DNA of 34,836 nucleotides from Brevibacillus sp. (GTDB lineage: Bacteria; Bacillota; Bacilli; Brevibacillales; Brevibacillaceae), in assembly GCA_029240815.1 (NCBI GenBank), contig JARDZO010000020.1, forward strand, positions 1 through 34,836. Reading direction: 5' to 3'. The notes under the pieces were generated by a model. That model made no database searches and was not told the origin of the DNA. It worked only from the letters and a program-made list of their open reading frames with translations. A program made the translations under genes and the position numbers. Positions 22,475 through 30,418 of this stretch are shown here, piece by piece (the stretch's first letter is position 1; each line of letters begins with the position of its first letter).

Positions 22475-25357
22475 ATGAATCATCAGTTTGTCAAACGATT
22501 GTTGCCTTGGCTTCTCATGCTTTTGCTCGTGCTCCATGTGGCCGCAGTACCTGCTTTTGCCCAAGGAGAAACGAATCCGGCAAGCTCGCTTCCTGCCAAT
22601 GTAGAGAAATACCTCAGTGACCTGCAAAAAAGCCAAGAAAGTATAGGCTTATATGCGGGTATCGCGGTGTATGATCTGACGGACAAAACGTACGTCTACA
22701 CCCACAATGAGAAGAGGAATTACATACCCGCCTCGAATATGAAGTTGTTTACGACGATATCTGCTCTCGATCGGCTCGGTCCAGGGTATCAATGGAAGAC
22801 TGAAGTATACATAGACGGTAAAGTGAATCCAGGTGGTGTCTTGCAAGGGAATCTGTTGCTAAAAGGATATGGGGATCCGAGTTTGACACCAGAGGATTTG
22901 CAGGAGCTGGCTGCAGAGATCAAGGCAAAAGGAATCAAGGAAGTAAATGGCGATCTGCTGCTGGACGAAAGCTACTTTGATGACACCCGGTTGGGGACGA
23001 GCTGGATGTGGGACGATGAGCCGTACGGATATAGTGCCCAGTTGAGTGCCCTCGCTGTTCATAAAAACTTCGTTACTGTTACGACGACATCTGGTCTAAA
23101 GACGGGAGATACTGCCAAGCTCACAATCGAGCCAGCCAATACCTACCTCACGCTGACCAACAAGGTAAAGACGGTCGAGGGCAGTGAGTCTGCCATTACC
23201 GTAGAACGTCCACGGGGAAAAAATGAAATCATCCTCACGGGAACCATCGGGGTTAAATCTGCGGCCTATAAAGAGGATGTGACCATGGAGGATCCGGCTC
23301 TGTTCGTCGGGGACGTATGGAAGCAGAAGGTAATCGAGGCAGGGATCATGCTCAGACCAAAGACCGAGGTAAAGAAGACAGTAGTAAAAGCAGGCGTACC
23401 CCTGCATACTCATCTCTCCCAACCATTGAGCGAAATCATGGTGGAGCTTAATAAGGAAAGTGACAACTTCTATGCCGAAATGTTACTCAAAACGTTGGGC
23501 GCGACTCAAAAAGGGAAAGGCAGCTTTGAAGCAGGGACAGAGGTCGTCGCTGATGTGCTGAAGCGAGCAGGAATTGAATCGGGCTATGCCCAGGTGGATG
23601 GGTCTGGTCTTTCCCGATTTGATCTCATCACCGCAGAGCAAATGGTAAAACTACTCGTATTTCTGCAAGATCAAGACTATCGAGATGTGCTGGAAGCTAC
23701 TCTTCCCATCGCCGGCGTGGACGGTACCCTGAAAAGTCGGATGAAAGGCACAGCGGCAGAGAAAAACGTTATCGCCAAAACAGGTTCAATGGGTGGGGTA
23801 AACAGCTTGTCTGGTTTCGTGACAGCGAAAAATGGTCACAAGCTCGCTTTTTCAATCATTATCAACGGAATCTATAAATCCAAATACGCCAGAGAATTGC
23901 AAGATTTTGTAGCCATCCAATTAGCAAGCTATCCAGAGAATCTTTTCCCAGAAGGATATACACCGGAGCCAGCCAAGACTTACAGGTTGTCTGAGCTGAT
24001 CGATCCGATCCTCGACAAGCCTGAAGCAGAGGGTCTGACGACTGGCATCGTAGTCAAATCACTTGGGGGAGAGGTACTGTATGAGCACGATGCTGATTCC
24101 TTGCTTACTCCTGCCTCCAATCTCAAGCTGCTGACGACGGCAGCTGCTTTGAATCAGCTAGGAACCGATTATACATTCAAAACAGAACTATATGGCGATG
24201 CCCCAATTGCACAGAACGGAGTCCAAAATGGCAATGTGTACGTAAAAGGATACGGCGACCCGACGCTTCATACGGAAGATGCGTTACAAGTACAAGAGGG
24301 TGTCTCAATCGAGCAAATCGCCGCATGGTTGAAAGAGCAGGGACTCAAGCGGGTGAATGGAAACCTGGTGCTGGACGAAAGTTATTTCGATCAACAACGT
24401 CTGGGCTTGGGCTGGGCTTGGGATGACGAAAGCTATTACTACAATCCAACGTTGGGTGCATTGGCGTTAAACCGCGGTACGGTAATGGTGGAATACGAAC
24501 CAGCGAAAAAAGCGGGAGATCGCGTCAAATGGAATCTGTTGCCGAAAACCTCGTATGTACAAGTAATAAATGAAGCGCAAACAGTCGAAGATGGGAAAGA
24601 GAATACCTTTGCCATACTGCGTGACCGCGGTACGAACACCATTCGACTGACCGGAAACCTTCCAGTCGATCAAGAAGGTGATTATGAGCGCGTTCCGGTA
24701 GAAGAACCGGCCAAGTACGTAGGGACGGTGTTAAAAGAAGCCCTCGTAAAAGAAGGCGTCAGCTTCGCGCCGACAAGCTCCATTACGATTGGCAATGTTC
24801 CTGTGTCTGCTGTGAAATGGAACGAGTTTACTTCCTTGCCTTTAGCGGATATCGTGAACTATCTGAATAAGCGTAGTGATAATTTCTACGCAGAAATGCT
24901 GCTGAAGACATTGGGAGCTGTGAAAAAAGGGGAAGGAAGTGCTTCTGCGGGTGCAGAGGTAGTGCAGGATGATATCGTAGCGATGGGAGGCAGCACGAAC
25001 TTCGACATGATTGATGGATCGGGGCTGACTCGTTACAACCTGATTTCCGCTCGTCATATCGTCTCCGCACTGGAAGGGATGAGCAAGTCAGGTGCATTTG
25101 CAGCGTATGATCATTCATTGCCGATCGCAGGTGTCGATGGGACCTTGAAAAATCGATTGAAGGGAACGCCAGCTGAAGATAATTTGCATGGGAAGACGGG
25201 TTCCATGACTGGCGTAAACAGTTTGTCAGGTTATATCGCTACGAAAGGTGGAGAAAAACTTGTATTCTCCATCATCGTAAACGGTTATGTCAAGGATAGT
25301 GAGATCATGACCGATATTCAGGATGAGATTGCTACGATTCTCGCTTCCTTGGAATAG
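22475..25357 (+). CDS. Tandem-domain D-alanyl-D-alanine carboxypeptidase/endopeptidase (S13, PBP4-like)
   Basis: A secreted 960-residue protein with two complete peptidase S13 (DacB/PBP4) domains. The signal peptide is about 1-29 (ending AFAQ). Domain 1 (about 40-487) has SxxK at S87-K90, SDN at 329-331 and KTG at 435-437. Domain 2 (about 500-960) has SxxK at S548-K551, SDN at 801-803 and KTG at 907-909. Both share GYGDP, NGDLLLDESYFD/NGNLVLDESYFD, SDNFYAEMLLKTLGA and PIAGVDGTLK motifs. S13 enzymes remove the terminal D-Ala or cleave cross-links in peptidoglycan and are penicillin targets. Normal S13 proteins have one domain of roughly 450-490 residues. The start has GAGGAGG upstream. Confidence 0.95.
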   Translation: MNHQFVKRLLPWLLMLLLVLHVAAVPAFAQGETNPASSLPANVEKYLSDLQKSQESIGLYAGIAVYDLTDKTYVYTHNEKRNYIPASNMKLFTTISALDRLGPGYQWKTEVYIDGKVNPGGVLQGNLLLKGYGDPSLTPEDLQELAAEIKAKGIKEVNGDLLLDESYFDDTRLGTSWMWDDEPYGYSAQLSALAVHKNFVTVTTTSGLKTGDTAKLTIEPANTYLTLTNKVKTVEGSESAITVERPRGKNEIILTGTIGVKSAAYKEDVTMEDPALFVGDVWKQKVIEAGIMLRPKTEVKKTVVKAGVPLHTHLSQPLSEIMVELNKESDNFYAEMLLKTLGATQKGKGSFEAGTEVVADVLKRAGIESGYAQVDGSGLSRFDLITAEQMVKLLVFLQDQDYRDVLEATLPIAGVDGTLKSRMKGTAAEKNVIAKTGSMGGVNSLSGFVTAKNGHKLAFSIIINGIYKSKYARELQDFVAIQLASYPENLFPEGYTPEPAKTYRLSELIDPILDKPEAEGLTTGIVVKSLGGEVLYEHDADSLLTPASNLKLLTTAAALNQLGTDYTFKTELYGDAPIAQNGVQNGNVYVKGYGDPTLHTEDALQVQEGVSIEQIAAWLKEQGLKRVNGNLVLDESYFDQQRLGLGWAWDDESYYYNPTLGALALNRGTVMVEYEPAKKAGDRVKWNLLPKTSYVQVINEAQTVEDGKENTFAILRDRGTNTIRLTGNLPVDQEGDYERVPVEEPAKYVGTVLKEALVKEGVSFAPTSSITIGNVPVSAVKWNEFTSLPLADIVNYLNKRSDNFYAEMLLKTLGAVKKGEGSASAGAEVVQDDIVAMGGSTNFDMIDGSGLTRYNLISARHIVSALEGMSKSGAFAAYDHSLPIAGVDGTLKNRLKGTPAEDNLHGKTGSMTGVNSLSGYIATKGGEKLVFSIIVNGYVKDSEIMTDIQDEIATILASLE

Positions 25358-25369
25358 TTGTATCAAAGA

Positions 25370-25416
25370 AGAAAACTGGACGATCAGCTGCGAGCTGGAT
25401 GTCCAGTTTTCTTTTT
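25370..25416 (+). terminator. Terminator after the carboxypeptidase gene
   Basis: AGAAAACTGGAC and GTCCAGTTTTCT form a 12-bp stem, with an inner CAGCTGCGAGCTG hairpin, followed by T's. Confidence 0.85.
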
Positions 25417-25621
25417 GTTGAAGAATAGCCTGATACGAATGGGCAACTCCTCTGACTGACGCGAATATCGAGTTTTCCCCGAACATTCCACTGGGCAAGA
25501 CCAGTCCCTCTGCTACGTCATGGGCCAATGCCTGTGTCGGTGCATGGTGAGCGATCATATCTATATCCAGATGGTTTCGGGCACGAACAACAGCATGAAG
25601 ACGGGGAGGGTAGACAAAACA
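25417..25621 (-). pseudogene. Possible antisense gene remnant of unknown family
   Basis: The 200 bp before the dehydrogenase gene are open on the minus strand and read like a protein fragment: IDMIAHHAPTQALAHDVAEG, then LPSGMFGENSIFASVRG. The frame carries on into the terminator to its left and has no ribosome site. I cannot name the family. It may be a 3' fossil or a chance open frame. Confidence 0.3.
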
Positions 25622-26686
25622 TTGAACCCATTACGATATAATTGGATGCGGTTGGAGGAAGTAGCCACTGAGCTATTTGCACGTGTCGGAGTATCAGAGC
25701 ACCACGCCCGCACGGTTGCCCAATCGCTGGTTCACGCAGATTTGCGGGGAATCGAATCGCACGGATTATCTCGATTACCAATCTATTTGAAACGGATCGA
25801 GGCGGGAGTCATCAAGCTCGATCAAGAACCAGAAATGATAAAGCAAGAAGGAGCGACAGCACTGATCGATGGCAAAAATCATCTCGGTGCAGTGGTTGGC
25901 AAGGCAGCGCTGGAACAAGCAATTTCTCTTGCACAACAATCGGGCATTGGATTTGTAGGAGTACGTCATTCCAATCATTTTGGGACGTGCTCCTTTTATG
26001 CCGAACGTGCCATCGAACAAGGTCAAATCTTACTGGTCATGTCGAACGCCCCAGAATCGATGGCTCCAACAGGAGGCATCCGCCCTTTTTTTGGAACGAA
26101 TCCCATCGCTATTGGTATACCTGCCGGTCAGGAGGCGCCCTTTTTACTTGATATGGCGACGAGTGTGGTTGCCCGTGGAAAAATTGCGGTGGCTGCCAAA
26201 AAAGGGGAACAGATACCTGCGGATTGGGCCATTGATCAGGATGGCATCCCCACAACTGATCCAGAGCGGGCCTTGCTAGGCTCATTACTGCCCATCGGAG
26301 GAGCGAAAGGTTACGGTCTTGCCATGTTCATCGATATTCTTTGTGGATTATTAACCGGGGCGGCCTGTGGCCCTGGAGTCAAAAGCTTATATGAGAACTG
26401 GACGCACCCACAAGATATCGGTCACGTGTTTCTCACAATCGATGTCCAAAGATTCTGGCCGCTCCCGGCTTTTCAAAGCAAGATGGACGAGTATATTCGT
26501 GAAATCAAATCGGTTCCCAAAAAAGCGGGAATCGAAGAAATTATGATCCCAGGAGAGATCGAGAAAAGGAAAATGAGTGATCAGCGAGTGAATGGAATAT
26601 CGATATCGGCTGGAATCGCGCAGGAGCTGGAGCAGACATGTATCGCTTACGGGGTAGATTGGGGAAGAGCACGTATCGGAAACTGA
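25622..26686 (+). CDS. Malate/L-lactate dehydrogenase family oxidoreductase (Ldh2)
   Basis: A 354-residue NAD(P)-dependent dehydrogenase of the non-Rossmann malate/L-lactate (Ldh2) family, which includes YjmC, ureidoglycolate and sulfolactate dehydrogenases. It reduces or oxidises a 2-oxo/2-hydroxy acid. Signatures are DLRGIESHGLSRLP with the conserved His (H47), GVRHSNHFG, and the cofactor region FGTNPIAIGIPAG with DMATSVVARGK. TTG 25622 is chosen, 12 bases after GGGGAGGG; ATG 25646 is a shorter alternative, and longer starts near 25520 run through non-coding sequence. The substrate is not determined. It stands 82 bp before panD, so ketopantoate-like chemistry is conceivable but unproven. 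Confidence 0.85.
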   Translation: MNPLRYNWMRLEEVATELFARVGVSEHHARTVAQSLVHADLRGIESHGLSRLPIYLKRIEAGVIKLDQEPEMIKQEGATALIDGKNHLGAVVGKAALEQAISLAQQSGIGFVGVRHSNHFGTCSFYAERAIEQGQILLVMSNAPESMAPTGGIRPFFGTNPIAIGIPAGQEAPFLLDMATSVVARGKIAVAAKKGEQIPADWAIDQDGIPTTDPERALLGSLLPIGGAKGYGLAMFIDILCGLLTGAACGPGVKSLYENWTHPQDIGHVFLTIDVQRFWPLPAFQSKMDEYIREIKSVPKKAGIEEIMIPGEIEKRKMSDQRVNGISISAGIAQELEQTCIAYGVDWGRARIGN

Positions 26687-26768
26687 GCAGAAAGGATTCC
26701 ATCCTAGTTTCAAGGACAGCCGTTCCCACATAGACTGGTGTCATCGGTTTGGAAAGGAAGGATAGCTC

Positions 26769-27161
26769 ATGCAACGACATATGTGCAAAGGAAAAATTCA
26801 TCGGGCGACGGTGACCCAGGCAGAACTTGACTATGTGGGCAGTATTACGATCGATGCCCTTCTATTAAGAGCAGCGGACATTATGCCGTATGAAATCGTG
26901 CAAGTTACCAGCTTGCGTAATGCTACCCGCTGGAAGACATACGCTTTACCTGCTCCAGAAGCTTCCGGTAAGATCTGCTTGAACGGGCCGCCTGCTCATT
27001 TGTTTCAGCCAGGTGATTTAGTCATCATCCTCAGCATGGGGATGTATGAAGAAGAAGAAGCGACCCAATTAGTTCCGCGAGTTGTTTTTGTTGACGAACA
27101 TAATCGCATCACCAAAATAGAAGAGCACCATCTTATTCAGAATGGGGAGACAACGACATAA
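26769..27161 (+). CDS. panD: Aspartate 1-decarboxylase PanD
   Basis: A pyruvoyl-dependent enzyme that makes beta-alanine from L-aspartate for pantothenate and CoA synthesis. The 130-residue pro-protein has the self-cleavage site between G24 and S25 (YVGSITID), producing the pyruvoyl group on the alpha chain. Further family signatures are AKIHRA-like KIHRATVTQAELDY, CLNGPPAHLFQPGD and VVFVDEHNRI. AAAGGAAGGA lies upstream of ATG 26769. The usual partners panB and panC are absent here. The stop overlaps the apparent start of the next gene. The C-terminal tail is about 10 residues longer and acidic compared with the B. subtilis protein as I recall it. Confidence 0.95.
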   Translation: MQRHMCKGKIHRATVTQAELDYVGSITIDALLLRAADIMPYEIVQVTSLRNATRWKTYALPAPEASGKICLNGPPAHLFQPGDLVIILSMGMYEEEEATQLVPRVVFVDEHNRITKIEEHHLIQNGETTT

Positions 27162-27892
27162 AACCGCCAAATGTAGGGAAATGGAGTAAACATAAGCACT
27201 TGGTAAAGCACGAGTACTTGCGTGATTACTTGCCTGCTACGAGGCCGTTTACTCCAGAAACGTTGTGGGAATACGTGGAGGATTATGAAAAGATCATGCT
27301 GAAGCCTTCTGGTGGCGGTGGAGGAGCGGGAATCATTCAGCTCACGGATAAAGGAGAGAACCGTTATCTCGTTCACGCTGGAAGTGCCAAGCGCATCGTA
27401 CAAGGCCGTGCGAAGACCGTCGCGTATGTCAAGACACTGTTCCGTCCAAAGCCGTACCTGTTGCAGCCACTCATTCCTCTGGGGCGGATCAATGGAAGGC
27501 CGTTTGACGTGCGAGTCATGGTCCAGCGAGCGGGAAAAAAATCGCCTTGGATCGTTACTGGTTGGGTAGCCAAATTGGCAGGGCCAGGTTTTGTCGTGAC
27601 AAACGTAGCACGAAGCAGAGGAAAAGTCCTACCGTTACAAACGGCCATTCGATTATCGAACATTTCCGCTCCAAGTAATTTGCAAGAAGAGATCAGCCAA
27701 GTCGCATTGGCGGCGGCGAATGCTTTAGGCAAGGTGTATCCCACTTTGCGAGGAATTGGCTTGGATCTGGGCATCGATGTAGAAGGGAAACCGTGGATCA
27801 TTGAGGCTAACTTTCGCCCCTCCCTTTCTCTGTTTCGCCAGTTGAAGGATCAGACCTTTTACCGCCGAATCATCGCCTTGCAAAAACGTTAA
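27158..27892 (+). CDS. YheC/YheD-like ATP-grasp protein
   Basis: A 244-residue ATP-grasp protein like the spore-coat-associated YheC/YheD family. The N-terminus has VGKWSKHKHL, then LPATRPFT. The nucleotide-binding segment is IMLKPSGGGGGAGI, followed by DVRVMVQR and the metal-binding end GIDVEGKPWIIEANFRPS. The family presumably ligates a carboxylate to an amine with ATP; the product is not known. The conserved GKWSKHK segment lies upstream of the first standard start (TTG 27200), which has no good ribosome site. The only candidate near GGGGAG (27144-27149) is ATA 27158, overlapping the panD TAA. A terminator follows. Confidence 0.75.
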   Translation: MKPPNVGKWSKHKHLVKHEYLRDYLPATRPFTPETLWEYVEDYEKIMLKPSGGGGGAGIIQLTDKGENRYLVHAGSAKRIVQGRAKTVAYVKTLFRPKPYLLQPLIPLGRINGRPFDVRVMVQRAGKKSPWIVTGWVAKLAGPGFVVTNVARSRGKVLPLQTAIRLSNISAPSNLQEEISQVALAAANALGKVYPTLRGIGLDLGIDVEGKPWIIEANFRPSLSLFRQLKDQTFYRRIIALQKR

Positions 27893-27900
27893 CGCACTTG

Positions 27901-27943
27901 ACCACTTGCCGTACACCCGTCGTACGTGAACAGGTGGTTTTTT
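27901..27943 (+). terminator. Terminator after the ATP-grasp gene
   Basis: ACCACTTG pairs with CAGGTGGT around an inner GTAC/GTAC pairing, followed by six T's. Confidence 0.75.
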
Positions 27944-28054
27944 GTTTGGAAAAAAGAAACCAGTCTCCGAAAAAAATATTTCCTTTATCTGTTAGATCCG
28001 ATACAATGAGAAAAAACGATAGAGAACGTTTGTTCCTGTTGAGGGAGTGATTTC

Positions 28055-28882
28055 ATGTTTTGCGATCTAGGTAATGCTTCGGTCTATTATGAAACGTTTG
28101 GGGAAGGCTTTCCGATTGTCATGATTCATGGATTTACTCCTGATCATCGATTGATGTCAGGATGTATGGAGCCAGTATTTGAGAATAGACCGGGATGGCG
28201 CCGGATTTACTTGGATTTGCCTGGAATGGGACAGACCAAAGGGGAAGAATGGATTCAAAGTTCTGATCAGATGCTGGAAGTAGTGGAGCGGTTTATTGAA
28301 AAAATGATTCCAGAAGGACCGTATTTAATAGCGGGCGAATCGTACGGGGGGTATTTGGCGAGAGCAATTGCATCTAGAGATAGAGAGAGTGTGGCTGGGA
28401 TGTTGTTTATCTGTCCTCTCGTGGAAGCGACTGCATCCAAACGAGTATTGCCACGCCCTGCTGTGATCGCGCAGGACAAGGAATTTCTGTCTACACTGAC
28501 ACCTGATCAGCAAAGCAGGTTCACACCTTTATCGGTCGTGCAGGATCCATATAATTGGGAGCGGTTTGAAAAAGAGATCTTACCGGGGCTGAATGCAGCC
28601 GATCCTGCCTTCTTACGGAAAATAAGTGAACGGTACGCTTTCTCCTTTGAATGGGAAAAGGAACCGGCGCCGTTTGAAAAGCCAGTGCTGTTCCTGACTG
28701 GTAGGCAGGATCATGTTACAGGGTATCAAGATGTATGGGCATTGCTGGAGCATTATCCACGTGCCAGCTTTGCCGTCCTCGATCGGGCAGGGCACAATCT
28801 ACAGACAGAACAAAGCGGCTTATTTACGGCACTCGTGGACGAATGGTTGAACCGTGTAGTTGAAAATGAAAACTTACAATGA
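28055..28882 (+). CDS. Alpha/beta hydrolase
   Basis: A 275-residue cytoplasmic alpha/beta-hydrolase of the proline iminopeptidase/esterase type. The oxyanion-hole motif is HGF (25-27). The nucleophile elbow GESYGG places the serine at S96. The acid is D219 in GRQDH and the base is H247 in AGHN. A cap domain spans about 125-195. The ribosome site GAGGGAG lies upstream of ATG 28055. A TACAAT box at 28002-28007 may be its -10 element. Substrate unknown; the operonic context gives no hint, as BrnQ follows after about 90 bp. Confidence 0.85.
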   Translation: MFCDLGNASVYYETFGEGFPIVMIHGFTPDHRLMSGCMEPVFENRPGWRRIYLDLPGMGQTKGEEWIQSSDQMLEVVERFIEKMIPEGPYLIAGESYGGYLARAIASRDRESVAGMLFICPLVEATASKRVLPRPAVIAQDKEFLSTLTPDQQSRFTPLSVVQDPYNWERFEKEILPGLNAADPAFLRKISERYAFSFEWEKEPAPFEKPVLFLTGRQDHVTGYQDVWALLEHYPRASFAVLDRAGHNLQTEQSGLFTALVDEWLNRVVENENLQ

Positions 28883-28975
28883 TTTTGCAATTGCGAATAT
28901 GGCCTTATGACTGGATTCCGACATGGAAAATTGATAGAATGCCTCTCATTATGATGGGAGGATGTATGATCGTTA

Positions 28976-30310
28976 ATGATACAGCTATCAAGGCGAGAAG
29001 TGATCTGGATTAGTTTTATGCTATTTTCCATGTTTTTTGGTGCAGGCAACCTCATCTTCCCTCCATTTTTAGGACAGACTGCAGGGATGAGTGTATGGGT
29101 GTCTCTGGCCGGCTTTATTATGTCTGCTGTGGGGCTGCCGATTTTAGGGGTAGTGGCTATTGCAAAAGCAGGAACATTTCACGATTTGGCGAGCCGGGTG
29201 CATCCACTCTTTGCCCTCATCTTCCCGTTTCTGATCTATGTCTCGATCGGCCCTGGGTTAGCTATCCCCCGGGCTGGCAGTCTGGCGTTTGAAATGGGTA
29301 TGGCTCCGTTTTTGCCCGAATTGTGGGTAGCTTCACCACTCAGTCTTTTACTTTATACGGTCTTGTTCTTTGGTCTTGTTTTTTGGCTTAGCTTATCTCC
29401 TTCAAAGCTGGTAGATCGCTTCGGAAAATGGCTGACGCCTACCTTGCTGACGTTAATCGCCCTGATCTTTCTGAAGAGCTTGATCACGCCAATGGGACCA
29501 CTTACCGAGCCGGTCGAAAAGTATGCCGCACATCCTGTACTCCAAGGTTTTCTAGATGGGTATTTAACGATGGACGCACTGGCAGCGCTTGTCTTTGGCA
29601 TCGTGATTGCGAATACACTTCGAAGCAAAGGGGTAAGCGACAGCAAGTCTATATCGACCTATATGATTAAGGCTGGCTTGGGTGCCGGTATCTTGTTAAC
29701 TGTCATTTACGTGATTTTGGGTATGCTTGGTTCCAAGAGCGCATTCCTGGGGGAAGCGGAAAATGGAGCCCAAATCTTGACGAGCCTGATGTATCATTTA
29801 TTCGGAGAGAGCGGTACAGTCATTCTTGGCATTGTTTTTACCGTTGCTTGCTTGTGTGTGTCGATCGGTCTCGTAACCTCTTGCAGTCAATATTTTCAAG
29901 GATTGTTCGGAAGTCTCTCCTATCGAGCTTGGGTAACCATTCTTTGTCTGCTGAGTATGGGGATCGCCAATTTGGGTCTGACTCAGATTTTGAGCGTTTC
30001 TGTCCCGATTCTGGGTGCCATCTATCCAGTTGCGATTGTGCTGATTGTACTGGCGTTACTAGGAAGGCTGCTTCCTGAAGCTTCTAGTGTCTATGCCACG
30101 ACCGTTTCTATCGTCGCTCTCTTTGGCGTAGTGGATATGATCAACAGTACTTTCATGGCACATACATGGGATCCATGGCTCAATTTCTTGCCTTTTTATG
30201 CAGAAGGTGCGGGATGGTTCATGCCTGCCTTGTTGGCTGGTTGCGCTGGGATGTTAATTGACTTCGGGAGAAAGACTGCATTGGTTTACAAAAAAGGGAG
30301 TTCTTCTTGA
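28976..30310 (+). CDS. brnQ: Branched-chain amino acid transporter BrnQ (LIVCS family)
   Basis: A 444-residue sodium- or proton-coupled importer of leucine, isoleucine and valine, with about 12 helices. The N-terminal signature FMLFSMFFGAGNLIFPPFLGQ and the helix 3 region YVSIGPGLAIPRAG match LIVCS proteins. ATG 28976 is the first in-frame start, but GGGAGG (28956-28961) lies 14 bases upstream, too far for direct use. That site is better placed for ATG 28966, which opens a 15-codon frame ending at 29013 within brnQ. This leaves room for a coupling or leader-peptide arrangement. A terminator follows. Confidence 0.92.
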   Translation: MIQLSRREVIWISFMLFSMFFGAGNLIFPPFLGQTAGMSVWVSLAGFIMSAVGLPILGVVAIAKAGTFHDLASRVHPLFALIFPFLIYVSIGPGLAIPRAGSLAFEMGMAPFLPELWVASPLSLLLYTVLFFGLVFWLSLSPSKLVDRFGKWLTPTLLTLIALIFLKSLITPMGPLTEPVEKYAAHPVLQGFLDGYLTMDALAALVFGIVIANTLRSKGVSDSKSISTYMIKAGLGAGILLTVIYVILGMLGSKSAFLGEAENGAQILTSLMYHLFGESGTVILGIVFTVACLCVSIGLVTSCSQYFQGLFGSLSYRAWVTILCLLSMGIANLGLTQILSVSVPILGAIYPVAIVLIVLALLGRLLPEASSVYATTVSIVALFGVVDMINSTFMAHTWDPWLNFLPFYAEGAGWFMPALLAGCAGMLIDFGRKTALVYKKGSSS

Positions 30311-30329
30311 GGGTCTGTTCAAAATGATA

Positions 30330-30375
30330 AAGCCATTGGCCACACAGCGTGAAGTGTGTGTCACTGGCTTCTTTT
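30330..30375 (+). terminator. Terminator after brnQ
   Basis: AAGCCA and TGGCTT, plus CACAC and GTGTG, pair in one stem followed by CTTTT. Confidence 0.7.
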
Positions 30376-30418
30376 GATTGCCTACATTTCTTTCTTAATT
30401 CTCGCGACAAATCTCTCC

